64,000 nucleotides of DNA from JAKOVR01 sp031415655 (GCA_031415655.1 JANOSD010000159.1:16250-80249); one strand, 5' to 3'. Numbered from the stretch's first letter, positions 25,938 through 35,791 are shown. Made by a program: numbers and translations. The notes: generated by a model not told the origin, from the letters alone.

Positions 25938-27285
25938 GGGGATCGACGCTCGCCTTCACCCGTCGCCACGCGTCCAGCTCGGGGTACATGAGCGGGAGGT
26001 GTTCCGGCCGCAGCCGCGAATCCTTGGCGAGGTAGAGCCGTCCGCCGACCCCGAGCACGATTTCGTCGAGTTCATCGAGCAATCGCGGAACCGACGGGTT
26101 CCCGATGGCGATGTCCACCGAAAGGGTCCATCCTTCGATCGGAAACGACAATGGGCCTTGATTGCCGGGCCCGAAACGTTTGAGCACGTTCACCAGCGAC
26201 GTGCATCGCGCGAGCGCGAATCGTTCCACCACGGTCCGGAGTGCGTCTTCGTTGCCGAACGGCACCGCCAGTTGCCACTGAAGAAAGCCTCGTTGTCCGA
26301 AGGCGTGGTTCCATCCGCCGACCATGTCGAGCGGGTGCCAGAACTGCGGGATGGTCTGGATCTCACCTACACGGTGGTTGGGGGCCTTGCGGTACCAGAG
26401 TTCGTTGAACGCTTTGATAGTGACCGGGTTGAGGAGGCCTGAGGGGAATATCGCGGGGAGATGCACGAGCACATCAGCGTCGTAGGCGAACGGATGGCGC
26501 CGGTCAGCCACGGGGAGCTGGTCGGGGGTGGCGAACCAACCCCGGGTAAGCACCGATCGCCCGAGCTTTCGACCCGTGGCCATGAGATCGATCCACGCCA
26601 CCGAGAAGTCATATTCGTGATCGTGTGTCGTCATGCGCTCGAGGACATCGTCGAGGTCCGTGGTGCACTCGGTGTCGACCGCAAGCCGGCTCGAGGGAAT
26701 GGGCTGGCACCGAAAAGTGGCTTGCAGGATGAGGCCGGTGAGGCCCATACCGCCCGCCGTCGCCCAGAAGAGGTCGGAGTCGTTTTCGGGGGTGACGGTG
26801 CGGACCGAGCCATCAGGCAAGGCCAGGTCGAACGAAAGCACGTGACGACACCACGACCCGGCATGGTGATGGTTTTTGCCGTGAATGTCGGCAGCGATGG
26901 CACCACCCACAGTGACGTAGCGGGTGCCGGGAGAAACCGGCACGAAATAGCCCCAGGGAACGATGCCTCGCAACAGCTCGTCGAGGCTGGCACCGGCCGA
27001 TGCCGTGACCACGCCGGTTTCGGGGTCGAGCACAAATTCCCCTGCGCCCGCCGTAGCGACCACGATGCCGCCGGCGTTTTGGGCGGCGTCGCCGTAGCTG
27101 CGGCCAAGCCCACGCCCGAGCAGGCCGCGAGAGGGGATCGACGCAAACGCTCGTCGCATGTCAACGTCGCTGTGGGCGTGCACCACCTCGGACGCCGATG
27201 GCGCCGTGCGACCCCAACCGGTCAGCGTCGTGCGTGGAAGGTGGGGTGGGGTTGCGGGCGAGGATTCAGGCAAGGTAGAGCCCAT
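25891..27285 (-). CDS. dprE1: Decaprenylphosphoryl-beta-D-ribose oxidase DprE1
   Basis: A 464-residue FAD enzyme of the VAO family that oxidises decaprenylphosphoryl ribose to the 2-keto intermediate, the first half of its epimerisation to decaprenylphosphoryl arabinose. FAD-binding GRGLGRSYGDAAQNAGG (about 56-72), SPGTRYVTVGGAIAADIHGKNHH (about 118-140) and the C-terminal YLAKDSR with the conserved Lys are clear. In the block FGPGNQGPLSFPIEGWTLSVD a Ser occupies the place of the Cys that benzothiazinones attack in mycobacteria. It overlaps ubiA by 20 bases upstream and coaE at its 3' end. Confidence 0.92.
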   Translation of the reverse strand: MGSTLPESSPATPPHLPRTTLTGWGRTAPSASEVVHAHSDVDMRRAFASIPSRGLLGRGLGRSYGDAAQNAGGIVVATAGAGEFVLDPETGVVTASAGASLDELLRGIVPWGYFVPVSPGTRYVTVGGAIAADIHGKNHHHAGSWCRHVLSFDLALPDGSVRTVTPENDSDLFWATAGGMGLTGLILQATFRCQPIPSSRLAVDTECTTDLDDVLERMTTHDHEYDFSVAWIDLMATGRKLGRSVLTRGWFATPDQLPVADRRHPFAYDADVLVHLPAIFPSGLLNPVTIKAFNELWYRKAPNHRVGEIQTIPQFWHPLDMVGGWNHAFGQRGFLQWQLAVPFGNEDALRTVVERFALARCTSLVNVLKRFGPGNQGPLSFPIEGWTLSVDIAIGNPSVPRLLDELDEIVLGVGGRLYLAKDSRLRPEHLPLMYPELDAWRRVKASVDPLNQIQSDLGRRLGLC

Positions 27286-28165
27286 AGCCGTAGATGATGG
27301 CCCATACGAGGCCCGCTATTTGCAAGGGCCGATCGCGCAGCACGAGGGTCTCGGGTTCGGCCCCTTTCCCCTCACCGATCAGCAGCGCATACCGCAGCAC
27401 GGCGGCGAGAAACGGCACCACCGACAACTCGAAGAACACCGAGCCGTTGCCGTTGGTAACGGTAGACGCCGACTCGAAGGCCCAGAGGCAATAGGCGATC
27501 AAAAGGAGGCCGGATGACACGCTGCGGAGATACCCGAGGAAGTCCGGGGTATAGGCGGCAAGGGCGGGCCGGAGGGCCACGGCGTCGGCTCCGAGTTCGG
27601 CTGCCTCGCCCTGTCGTTTGCCGACAACCATGAAGAGCGCTCCCGCCGACGTGACGAGGTAGAACCACTTCGAGATCGGAACCCCGGTGGCGGCGCCGCC
27701 GGCAATCGCTCGCAGCACAAATCCCGCGGCCACGGCCATGATGTCGACGACGGGTTGATGTTTGAGCCAAAAGGTGTAGGCGCAGGTGAGCGAGAGGTAG
27801 GCGGCAATGGTGTAGGCGAGGTTGTAGTTGCCGCCATCGCCCGGCGCCAGCGTGGCCACGCCAACGGCGGTGACGAGAAGCACGACGCCGAGCACACACG
27901 CGAGGGGCACGGGAACCACCCCTGCTGCAATTGGACGATTCTGTTTGGTGGGGTGGCGGCGATCGGATTCGACATCGCGTGAATCGTTCAGCAGATAGGT
28001 GCCGCCGGCGGCAAGACAAAAGGCCGTAAACGCCACGCAGGCGTTGCGGATGACGCCATCGGCAAACAGGGTGCCGGCGGCGGCCGGCGCCGCGAATACG
28101 AGTACGTTTTTGGTCCACTGATGGGGACGGACGGCCTTGATCAGGCCCAAGGGGAGCGATGTCAC
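27266..28165 (-). CDS. ubiA: Decaprenyl-phosphate phosphoribosyltransferase (UbiA family)
   Basis: A 299-residue polytopic membrane prenyltransferase-fold enzyme that joins phosphoribosyl pyrophosphate to decaprenyl phosphate to give DPPR, the substrate that feeds DprE1/DprE2. Signature: KAVRPHQWTKNVLVFAAP at the start, the Asp-rich metal site NDSRDVESDRRHPTKQNRPI, and about nine helices. I start at the GTG at 28165 (VTSLPLGLIKAVRPHQW); the open frame upstream is Arg/Cys-rich and overlaps dprE2. The middle position between dprE2 and dprE1 supports the specific role. Confidence 0.88.
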   Translation of the reverse strand: MTSLPLGLIKAVRPHQWTKNVLVFAAPAAAGTLFADGVIRNACVAFTAFCLAAGGTYLLNDSRDVESDRRHPTKQNRPIAAGVVPVPLACVLGVVLLVTAVGVATLAPGDGGNYNLAYTIAAYLSLTCAYTFWLKHQPVVDIMAVAAGFVLRAIAGGAATGVPISKWFYLVTSAGALFMVVGKRQGEAAELGADAVALRPALAAYTPDFLGYLRSVSSGLLLIAYCLWAFESASTVTNGNGSVFFELSVVPFLAAVLRYALLIGEGKGAEPETLVLRDRPLQIAGLVWAIIYGYGLYLA

Positions 28166-28187
28166 GAAAGCACCGGATGTGTGGAGA

Positions 28188-28949
28188 TCATCGCGCCGAA
28201 ACGATCCGCCAAACCGGCCGAGGCAGGTGACGCATAATCGTGAACACCCAACGCAGAATGCCGGGAGCCCACACCATCTCGGCGCCACGACGAAGTGCAC
28301 GTTCGGTGGCTTCCGCCACGGCCTCGGGCGTGGTGGAGAACGGTTGCGCTTCAAGGCCCGCGGTCATGCGGGTGTGCACGAAGCCGGGGCGAACAATCAA
28401 CACCCGGATGCCATCGGGCGCCAGGGCATCGCCCAACCCTTGTGCGAACGCGTCAAGCCCCGCTTTCGAGGAGCCGTACACGAAGTTGGATTTGCGTGAC
28501 CGTTCCGCCGCAACGCTCGATAGCACCACCAGCGTGCCGTGCCCTTGCCGTCGGAACTCGGTGGCGACGGCCAACGACGCACTCACCCCGCCGGTGTAGT
28601 TGGCGGTGACTGCTTCGGCTGCGGCGGCCGGATCGTGATCGAACGCATCTTGACTTCCGAGCACTCCGAAGGCGAGCACCACCAAATCAATGTCGGGATG
28701 CAGAGCGAACACGGCCGCGAGCTGGTCGGCGTGATCGGCGGTTTGTGTGGCCTCGAACGAGGCCGTGCTCACGGAAACCGACGCCGAACGCCGAGGTGCC
28801 GCTGCCGTTTCCAACGCATCCTGATCACGCCCCGCCAGCACGACGGTTCGGCACCGGTCGGCGATAAGGCGGTCGATGATCGCCAAGGCGATCTCCGAGG
28901 TGCCGCCGAGCACCAGTGCGGATTGCACCGAGCCGAGCGCGTCCTTCAT
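28188..28949 (-). CDS. dprE2: Decaprenylphosphoryl-2-keto-ribose reductase DprE2
   Basis: A 253-residue short-chain dehydrogenase that reduces the keto product of DprE1 to decaprenylphosphoryl arabinose. ALVLGGTSEIALAII is the atypical GGTSEIG-like cofactor loop characteristic of DprE2. VVLAFGVLG replaces NAG; the catalytic block is VVLSSVAAER...FVYGSSKAG; RVLIVRPGFVHTRMT follows. Start at 28949 with GGAGG 4 bases upstream. First gene of the dprE2-ubiA-dprE1 set. It is divergent from uvrB; the 204-bp space should hold both promoters. Confidence 0.92.
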   Translation of the reverse strand: MKDALGSVQSALVLGGTSEIALAIIDRLIADRCRTVVLAGRDQDALETAAAPRRSASVSVSTASFEATQTADHADQLAAVFALHPDIDLVVLAFGVLGSQDAFDHDPAAAAEAVTANYTGGVSASLAVATEFRRQGHGTLVVLSSVAAERSRKSNFVYGSSKAGLDAFAQGLGDALAPDGIRVLIVRPGFVHTRMTAGLEAQPFSTTPEAVAEATERALRRGAEMVWAPGILRWVFTIMRHLPRPVWRIVSAR

Positions 28950-29142
28950 CCTGCCTCCGGGGGTTGCGGTATGGGCGAAAGCCGTCGGCCCAAAGGGAGG
29001 CGCCCACTCACCCGGCGTTGCCGGCAGGCCACCGTTGGTCCGACGGTGTCGGCACGATAGTCGGAGGTCTTCCCAGCCACGTACATTCCGTTCGATCGAC
29101 TCTGCGACGCTGCCCACCGGCGTAAGTGTCAGACCCCCTGGG

Positions 29143-29148
29143 TAGCCT
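29143..29148 (+). promoter_or_regulatory. -10 box TAGCCT of uvrB
   Basis: TAGCCT ends 5 bases before the ATG at 29154. It overlaps an alternative TTG at 29148 and so argues for the ATG as the real, leaderless start. I see no GAAC-N4-GTTC type LexA box beside it. Confidence 0.45.
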
Positions 29149-29153
29149 TGGGT

Positions 29154-31175
29154 ATGCCTCCGTTTAAGGTCGTTTCTGATTTCGAGCCTGCGGGCGACCA
29201 GCCCGCGGCGATTGCCGAACTCACCCAGGGTCTGCTCGACGGGGAGCGGTTCCAAACGCTGCTCGGCATCACTGGCTCTGGAAAGAGCGCCACGATCGCC
29301 TGGACCATCGAGCAGGCACAACGCCCCACCATCGTGATCGCCCCCAACAAGGCGCTGGCGGCGCAGCTCACCAACGAGTTCCGTGAATTTTTCCCCGAAA
29401 ACCGTGTCGAGTACTTCGTCTCCTACTACGACTACTACCAACCAGAGGCCTACATCGCCTCCAGCGACACCTACATCGAAAAAGATTCCTCGGTCAATGA
29501 CGAGATCGACCGGCTTCGCCACGCGGCCTCGTCAGCCTTGCTCACCCGACGAGATGTAATCGTGGTGGCATCGGTGTCGTGCATCTACGGCCTCGGGAAT
29601 CCCGAGGAGTATCGAAACCAGCTCGTGGTCGTGAAAAAGGGGGAACAACTCGACCACCGTGCCTTCCTTCGAAAGCTGGTCGACCTCCAGTACGACCGCA
29701 ACGACATGAACCTGGTCCGGGGGAAGTTTCGGGTACGGGGCGACACCATCGAACTCCACCCTGCCTACGACGAGACGGCGCTTCGGATCGAGCTATTCGG
29801 CGACGAGGTGGAGCAGATCTCCGTGGTAGATCCGCTCACCGGTGAACGGGTCACCACCCTCGACGAAGCCGTGATCTTCCCGGCCACCCATTACGTCGCC
29901 GGCGAAGAACGGCTGCGCAAGGCCGTCGTGGGTATCGAGGCGGAGTTGCAGGAACGGCTGGCCTCCTTCGAAGCCGACAACAAGCTGCTCGAGGCCCAGC
30001 GATTGCGGATGCGCACCCAATACGACCTCGAAATGATGCAAGAGGTCGGCTACTGCAACGGAATCGAGAACTACGCCCGCCACATCGACGGGCGTTCCCC
30101 CGGTGAACCGCCTTTCACCCTGCTCGACTATTTCCCGTCCGATTACCTCGTTGTCATCGATGAATCACACGTCAGCGTGCCCCAGTTGCACGGGCAATAC
30201 GAGGGGGATCGCACTCGAAAGTCGATTCTTGTCGACCACGGGTTCCGGCTGCCATCCGCCGCCGACAACCGACCGTTGCGTTTCGAGGAGTTCATGGGCC
30301 GGGTCGGCCAGGTGGTTTTCTTGTCGGCCACGCCCGGGCCCTACGAACGGGAAAACTCGTCGAAGATCGTGGAGCAGGTGGTCCGGCCCACCGGGCTCAT
30401 CGATCCTGAAGTGATGGTTCGTCCCACCAAGGGCCAAATCGACGACCTGCAGGAGGAGATTCGAGCTCGCGTCGCCAAAGAGCAGCGGGTGCTCGTCACC
30501 ACGCTCACCAAGAAGATGGCCGAGGACCTCACCGACTACCTCCTCGAACAGGGCCTTCGGGTGCGTTACCTGCACTCCAATATCGACACCATCGAACGCA
30601 TCGAGATTCTCCGCGACCTGCGGCTCGGCGAGTTCGATGTCTTGGTGGGCATCAACCTTCTTCGAGAAGGTCTCGACCTCCCCGAGGTGAGCTTGGTGGC
30701 GATCCTCGACGCCGACAAGGAAGGTTTCCTTCGTTCCGAAACTTCCCTCGTGCAAACCATCGGTCGAGCGGCACGCAACGTGGAGGGGCAGGTGATCATG
30801 TACGCCGATAAGGTCACGAACTCGATGGAGCGGGCAATCTCCGAAACCAATCGCCGCAGGATGGTGCAGCAGCTGTACAACACCGAGCACGGCATCGTTC
30901 CGCAACCACTCAACAAGGCGATCACCGACATCCTCGGAACGCTGCGCGGCACCGCCAACACCGCCCCCACGCCGGGCGACGGCCGTCGAAACCGACGTCG
31001 CGATGGGGAGCGGGTGAACGAACTCAAGGAACTTCCGCAGGAGGAGCTCGCCCGGTTGATCATCACGCTCGAGGCTGAGATGCAGGAAGCGTCCGGAGAC
31101 CTGCGATTCGAGTACGCCGCACGACTACGCGATGAGATCAAAGATCTCAAACGTGAACTCAAACAAGTGGTGTAA
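29154..31175 (+). CDS. uvrB: UvrABC system protein B
   Basis: A 673-residue damage-verification helicase of nucleotide excision repair. Walker A is LLGITGSGKSATIAW; the beta-hairpin is VSYYDYYQPEAYI; further helicase motifs are VVIDESHVSVPQ, VVFLSATPGPYE and QTIGRAARN; the C-terminal UVR motif is in LITLEAEMQEASGDLRFEYAARLRDEI, which binds UvrC. The start ATG gives MPPFKVVSDFEPAGDQPAAI, aligned with other UvrB N-termini. uvrA and uvrC are close by, so the whole nuclease is encoded within 10 kb. Confidence 0.97.
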   Translation: MPPFKVVSDFEPAGDQPAAIAELTQGLLDGERFQTLLGITGSGKSATIAWTIEQAQRPTIVIAPNKALAAQLTNEFREFFPENRVEYFVSYYDYYQPEAYIASSDTYIEKDSSVNDEIDRLRHAASSALLTRRDVIVVASVSCIYGLGNPEEYRNQLVVVKKGEQLDHRAFLRKLVDLQYDRNDMNLVRGKFRVRGDTIELHPAYDETALRIELFGDEVEQISVVDPLTGERVTTLDEAVIFPATHYVAGEERLRKAVVGIEAELQERLASFEADNKLLEAQRLRMRTQYDLEMMQEVGYCNGIENYARHIDGRSPGEPPFTLLDYFPSDYLVVIDESHVSVPQLHGQYEGDRTRKSILVDHGFRLPSAADNRPLRFEEFMGRVGQVVFLSATPGPYERENSSKIVEQVVRPTGLIDPEVMVRPTKGQIDDLQEEIRARVAKEQRVLVTTLTKKMAEDLTDYLLEQGLRVRYLHSNIDTIERIEILRDLRLGEFDVLVGINLLREGLDLPEVSLVAILDADKEGFLRSETSLVQTIGRAARNVEGQVIMYADKVTNSMERAISETNRRRMVQQLYNTEHGIVPQPLNKAITDILGTLRGTANTAPTPGDGRRNRRRDGERVNELKELPQEELARLIITLEAEMQEASGDLRFEYAARLRDEIKDLKRELKQVV

Positions 31176-31209
31176 CCCCGCAGAACCAATCGACACACCG
31201 TCATCGCGT

Positions 31210-31215
31210 TACGCT
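31210..31215 (+). promoter_or_regulatory. -10 box TACGCT for the gene at 31223
   Basis: TACGCT ends 7 bases before the GTG at 31223; a leaderless start is implied. Confidence 0.45.
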
Positions 31216-31222
31216 CCTTGGT

Positions 31223-32902
31223 GTGGCGGCGGCGCAGGTACCCCATCACCGTCGCCTCTTGGCCCCCCTACGACGCCCGGTCGTAGCCGGTGCGGTGCTT
31301 TGCCTGGCCTACATCGCGTTGTCGTTCGCCAACGATCCGCGTGGGTTTCTTGGCACCGATACCGGCGCCAAGGTCGCCACCGTCAAGGTTATGTCCGAAC
31401 GGAATACGTTCGTGCCCGACCTCGGCTACTTCGCGGTGTCCGCCGATCCTACGGGTCGCCACCACCCGATGGTGTCGTCGTACCGGTCCGGCGACATTTT
31501 CGTCGGGGTCACGTCCCTCCCGATGGTGCTGCTCGCCAAACCGATGTGGGACATCGGCGGCTACCGAGCGGCGCTCCTGCTCCCGATCTTGGGCGCCGCT
31601 TTTGCGGCCTTCGCCGCCCGGGCATTGGCGAGGGCCTGCTCCACCGAGCCGGCGGCGGCGGACGCCGCCTTCTGGTTGGTCGGAATCACCTCGCCGCTGC
31701 TGCTATATGCCGTCGACCTCTGGGAACACGCGCCCGGCGTGGCTCTCATGCTTTGGGCCCTCGTCTGGTTGCACCGTTCGCTGCGTGGTTCGTGGGCCTG
31801 GAGCCTCGCCGCCGGCACCGCACTCGGCGTCGCCTTCAGCATGCGTACCGAGGCGGTGGTCTACGCGGCGGTGATGTTGGTCACCGTGCAAGGCCTGCTC
31901 TGGTATCGACGACAACTGGGCCGGGCGACCACGATCGGGCTGGCCTGTATCGGGGGCTTCGCGATGCCGGCGATCGCCAACGACCTGCTCGAACGATGGG
32001 TTGTCGGTGGGAGTGTTCGCGCCGGCCGCACGTCGGGATTTGTGTCCGCCGGCGGTTCCGATCTGGGACACCGGGTGCTCGAATCCTTCATCACCGCCAT
32101 ATCGCCCTTTCCTAGCTCCGATTCCGGGCTCTTGGTGCTGGCCTTGGCGTTCGCCACCGCGTTGCTCCTGCTGGGGAAGTGGGGGAGCGACCCCACCCGC
32201 CGGCGATTGTGCATCGTGCTTCTTGGGCTCGTCGGGTATTGCTACGTGCTCCGATTCATCGCCGGGCCGGGGTTTGTCCCTGGCGCGCTGGCCGCCGCCC
32301 CAATTGCCGCCGTCGCCCTCGCCCGAGGGTGGCGTCCCCCGACGGTCCGTGATGCGTCACTGCTCGCGCTCGTCCCGTTGCCTCTGGTGTTCGCATTTCA
32401 GCTTCCCGGAGGGGCGATGCCGCAATGGGGTGGGCGGTATTTCCTCACCACCACCTTGGCCCTGGTTGCCATCGGCGCCACCCGTCTCCCGGAGCTTCTG
32501 CCCTTCGTTCGCCGCACGCTGGTGGGGTTTTCGGTCGCCGTCACATTGTTCGGGGCCACATGGATGGTCCTTCGCACCCACGCGATAGCCGACGCCGGCG
32601 ACGTGCTGCTCACCCGACCCGAGCCGGTGCTGGTCTCTCCTGATGGTTTCCCGCCCCGCGAGTTTGCCGCTACCTATCCGGAACGCCGATGGTTAACCGT
32701 GGTGGCGCGAGACGAGCTTCCCGGCGCCGTCAGAGTGGTCGAAGGTTTGGGACTGCGTTCCTTCGCCGTGGTGGCGCAATGTCCGGGAGCACAAGCCCCG
32801 GCTCCTTCGTTTCCGGGGTGGCAGTCGACCTCCACGGAATCCATGGCCTTTCTGCCCAACTGCGATCTGCGCCTCACGTCGTACGTGTCGGACTCGCGAT
32901 AA
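31223..32902 (+). CDS. Polytopic membrane protein, GT-C glycosyltransferase-like
   Basis: 559 residues with about 10-11 membrane helices and a C-terminal soluble part (about 450-559). The loop after the first helix contains TDTGAKVATVKVMSERNTFVPDLGYF...RHHPMVSSYRSGDIFVGVTSLPM, the sort of acidic first loop seen in GT-C enzymes. AFSMRTEAVVYAAVML lies in the fourth or fifth segment. Nearby DPA-synthesis genes suggest, but do not show, that it handles an arabinosyl or other polyprenyl-linked sugar. It sits between uvrB and uvrA. No firm family assignment. Confidence 0.55.
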   Translation: MAAAQVPHHRRLLAPLRRPVVAGAVLCLAYIALSFANDPRGFLGTDTGAKVATVKVMSERNTFVPDLGYFAVSADPTGRHHPMVSSYRSGDIFVGVTSLPMVLLAKPMWDIGGYRAALLLPILGAAFAAFAARALARACSTEPAAADAAFWLVGITSPLLLYAVDLWEHAPGVALMLWALVWLHRSLRGSWAWSLAAGTALGVAFSMRTEAVVYAAVMLVTVQGLLWYRRQLGRATTIGLACIGGFAMPAIANDLLERWVVGGSVRAGRTSGFVSAGGSDLGHRVLESFITAISPFPSSDSGLLVLALAFATALLLLGKWGSDPTRRRLCIVLLGLVGYCYVLRFIAGPGFVPGALAAAPIAAVALARGWRPPTVRDASLLALVPLPLVFAFQLPGGAMPQWGGRYFLTTTLALVAIGATRLPELLPFVRRTLVGFSVAVTLFGATWMVLRTHAIADAGDVLLTRPEPVLVSPDGFPPREFAATYPERRWLTVVARDELPGAVRVVEGLGLRSFAVVAQCPGAQAPAPSFPGWQSTSTESMAFLPNCDLRLTSYVSDSR

Positions 32903-32941
32903 AAGGGGGCATACAGGCGTTCGTATGGGGGAGGGTGGCGC

Positions 32942-32947
32942 TAGGCT
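32942..32947 (+). promoter_or_regulatory. -10 box TAGGCT of leaderless uvrA
   Basis: TAGGCT ends 6 bases before the uvrA ATG at 32954. Confidence 0.5.
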
Positions 32948-32953
32948 CCGACC

Positions 32954-35791
32954 ATGGTCGACAAGATCGTGATTCGCGGCGCACGCGAACACAACCTCCG
33001 CAACCTGTCCCTCGAGCTGCCCCGCGACTCGCTCATCGTGTTCACGGGGCTGTCCGGCTCCGGCAAGAGCAGCCTGGCCTTCGACACCATTTATGCCGAG
33101 GGTCAACGTCGCTACGTTGAGTCGCTGTCGGCCTACGCCCGGCAGTTCCTCGGCCAGCCCGAGAAACCCGACGTCGATTTCATCGAGGGGCTGTCTCCCG
33201 CCATCTCCATCGACCAGAAAAGCGCTTCGCGTAACCCTCGCTCCACGGTGGGCACCGTCACCGAAATCTATGACTACCTCCGCTTGCTCTTCGCTCGCGC
33301 CGGGGTGGCCCATTGCCCCGACGATGGCACGTTGATCACTCGGCAGACCCCGCAGCAGATCGTCGATCGGATCATGGACCTGCCCGAGGGCAGTCGGTTC
33401 GAGGTGTTGGCCCCCGTCGTGCGAGGACGCAAGGGCACGTATGAGACCCTCCTCACCGACCTCGCCACCCAAGGGTTCGCCCGAGCCCGAGTTGATGGCG
33501 TGGTGCACGATCTCACCGACAAGATCGATCTCGCCCGTTACGAGATGCACACCATTGAAGTGGTGGTCGACCGACTCGTCCGCAAGAAGGGCGTTGAGCG
33601 GCGGCTCACCGACTCCCTCGAGACCGCGCTTCGCCTGGCCGACGGCATCGCCGAGGTGCAGCTCGTTCCAAAAGATGGCGAGGAGCTGGCCTTCGACCGG
33701 CTCACCTTTAGCCAACACCAAGCCTGTCTTACCTGTGGCAAGAGCTACGAACCCCTGGCGCCGCGCAATTTCTCGTTCAACTCGCCCTATGGCGCTTGCC
33801 CGGCCTGCGATGGTCTCGGCACCCGTTTCGAAGTTGATCCGGAGCTCGTTGTTCCGAATCCGGATCTTTCGGTTGCCGACGGTGCGCTGGCGCCGTGGGC
33901 CAGCGGGCACGCCAAGTATTTCCACAAGTTGCTGGAAAGCGTGTGCGAGGCGCATGAGATCGCCCACGATGAGCCGTTCGCCAACCTGCCCAAGAAACAA
34001 CAGAAGCTTCTTCTCTATGGCCTGGCTGGCAAGCAGGTGCTGGTGAAGTACCGGAATCGCTACGGCCGGTCCCGGCAGTACTCCGCCAAATACGAAGGCG
34101 TCATCCCGTGGCTCCAACGCCGACACAGCGAATCGGAAAGCGATAACCAGCGAGAACAGATCGAGGGCTACATGCGTGAGGTGAGCTGCGGCACCTGTGA
34201 CGGCGCTCGGCTCAATCCGCTGGCGCTGGCGGTAACGCTCGGCAAACACACCATTGCCGACCTCTGCGGCCTCTCCATCCGTGATGCCGCCGCCGCCGTG
34301 TCCGCCCTTGAGCTCGATGACCGCCAAGCCATGATCGCCGACCGTGTCGTGCGCGAGGTGAACGCCCGGCTGCAGTTCCTGCTCGACGTCGGGCTCGACT
34401 ACCTCTCGCTCAGCCGCTCCGCCGCGACGCTGGCCGGAGGCGAGGCTCAGCGCATACGCCTGGCGTCACAGATAGGCAGCGGGCTCGTGGGCGTGTTGTA
34501 CGTGCTCGACGAACCATCGATCGGCCTCCATCAACGAGACAACCACCGTCTCATCGAGACCCTCGAACGGCTTCGCGACATCGGCAACACCGTGCTGGGG
34601 GTGGAGCACGACGAAGACACGATCCGCGCCGCCGACCATGTCGTCGACATCGGCCCCGGGGCCGGCGAACACGGCGGGGCGGTGGTGTTCGAAGGCTCGG
34701 TGAAGGGACTGCTGCGTTCGAAGGCGTCGGTTACGGGGCAGTACCTGTCTGGCAAACGCAAGATCGAGGTGCCGCAGATGCGCCGCCCACGAGGCGAAGA
34801 ACAGTTGCTGATCCGCGGCGCCAGGGAGCACAACCTCCAGGGCATCGATGTGGCGATTCCCCTCGGACTGTTCGTGGCCGTCACCGGCGTGTCGGGTTCG
34901 GGGAAGTCCACCCTGATCAACGACATCCTCTTGCGCTCGCTCATGCAGCGGATCTACCACTCCAAGACGCCACCCGGTCGACACACGGCAGTCGACGGAT
35001 GGGAGTCCATTGACAAGTTGATCTCGATCGACCAGTCACCGATCGGGCGAACCCCACGGTCCAACGCAGCCACCTACACCGGGGTGTTCGATCATGTGCG
35101 CAAGCTGCTGGCCCAGTCGCCAGAGGCCAAGATCCGTGGCTACCAACCGGGAAGGTTCTCGTTCAACGTGGCCGGAGGCCGGTGCGAGGCATGCGCCGGC
35201 GACGGCACCATCAAGATCGAGATGCACTTCCTGCCTGACGTGTACGTGCCGTGCGAAGTGTGCAAGGGCGCCCGCTACAACCGCGACACCCTTGACGTGG
35301 AGTTCAAGGGGAAAAACGTGGCAGAGGTGCTCGACATGCCCTGCGGCGAAGCGGTCGAGTTCTTCGCCAATCAACCGGCCATCCGGCGCCATATGCAAAC
35401 GCTGGTCGACGTTGGGCTCGGCTACGTACGCTTGGGGCAACCGGCGCCCACGTTGTCCGGAGGGGAAGCGCAACGGGTGAAGTTGGCCAGCGAACTCGCC
35501 AAACGGGCCACCGGACACACCGTATACGTGCTCGACGAGCCCACCACCGGGTTGCACTTCGAAGACACCCGCAAGCTGCTCACGGTGCTGGGACGCCTGG
35601 TTGATCAGGGAAACTCGGTCATCGTGATCGAACACAATCTCGACGTGATCAAAACGGCGGACTGGATCATCGACCTTGGCCCCGAGGGGGGTTCGGGCGG
35701 CGGGTTTATCGTCGCCGAAGGAACTCCCGAAGACGTGGCTCTGGTGGCCGGCAGCCACACCGGCCACTTCTTGGGCCCGCTACTCATGTGA
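32954..35791 (+). CDS. uvrA: UvrABC system protein A
   Basis: A 945-residue damage sensor with two ABC ATPase modules. Walker A sites are FTGLSGSGKSSLAF (about 30) and VTGVSGSGKSTLIN (about 645). The zinc modules are CLTCGKSYEP...CPACDG (about 257-283) and CEACAGDG...CEVCKGARY (about 745-780). Signatures LAGGEAQRIRLASQ and LSGGEAQRVKLASEL and the Walker B VYVLDEPTTGLH are intact. It loads UvrB at lesions. Ends 55 bp from the convergent nadA stop. Confidence 0.98.
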   Translation: MVDKIVIRGAREHNLRNLSLELPRDSLIVFTGLSGSGKSSLAFDTIYAEGQRRYVESLSAYARQFLGQPEKPDVDFIEGLSPAISIDQKSASRNPRSTVGTVTEIYDYLRLLFARAGVAHCPDDGTLITRQTPQQIVDRIMDLPEGSRFEVLAPVVRGRKGTYETLLTDLATQGFARARVDGVVHDLTDKIDLARYEMHTIEVVVDRLVRKKGVERRLTDSLETALRLADGIAEVQLVPKDGEELAFDRLTFSQHQACLTCGKSYEPLAPRNFSFNSPYGACPACDGLGTRFEVDPELVVPNPDLSVADGALAPWASGHAKYFHKLLESVCEAHEIAHDEPFANLPKKQQKLLLYGLAGKQVLVKYRNRYGRSRQYSAKYEGVIPWLQRRHSESESDNQREQIEGYMREVSCGTCDGARLNPLALAVTLGKHTIADLCGLSIRDAAAAVSALELDDRQAMIADRVVREVNARLQFLLDVGLDYLSLSRSAATLAGGEAQRIRLASQIGSGLVGVLYVLDEPSIGLHQRDNHRLIETLERLRDIGNTVLGVEHDEDTIRAADHVVDIGPGAGEHGGAVVFEGSVKGLLRSKASVTGQYLSGKRKIEVPQMRRPRGEEQLLIRGAREHNLQGIDVAIPLGLFVAVTGVSGSGKSTLINDILLRSLMQRIYHSKTPPGRHTAVDGWESIDKLISIDQSPIGRTPRSNAATYTGVFDHVRKLLAQSPEAKIRGYQPGRFSFNVAGGRCEACAGDGTIKIEMHFLPDVYVPCEVCKGARYNRDTLDVEFKGKNVAEVLDMPCGEAVEFFANQPAIRRHMQTLVDVGLGYVRLGQPAPTLSGGEAQRVKLASELAKRATGHTVYVLDEPTTGLHFEDTRKLLTVLGRLVDQGNSVIVIEHNLDVIKTADWIIDLGPEGGSGGGFIVAEGTPEDVALVAGSHTGHFLGPLLM

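Noticed and set aside
29148..29153. TTG at 29148 as the uvrB start
   Set aside because: It overlaps the proposed -10 box, and the ATG at 29154 aligns with the N-termini of other UvrB proteins.
32693..34327. 544-codon minus-strand ORF opposite uvrA (and similar long antisense ORFs at 41842-43203 and 37887-38855)
   Set aside because: High-GC codon bias opens antisense frames; the plus-strand genes have full motif sets, and the antisense products have none.
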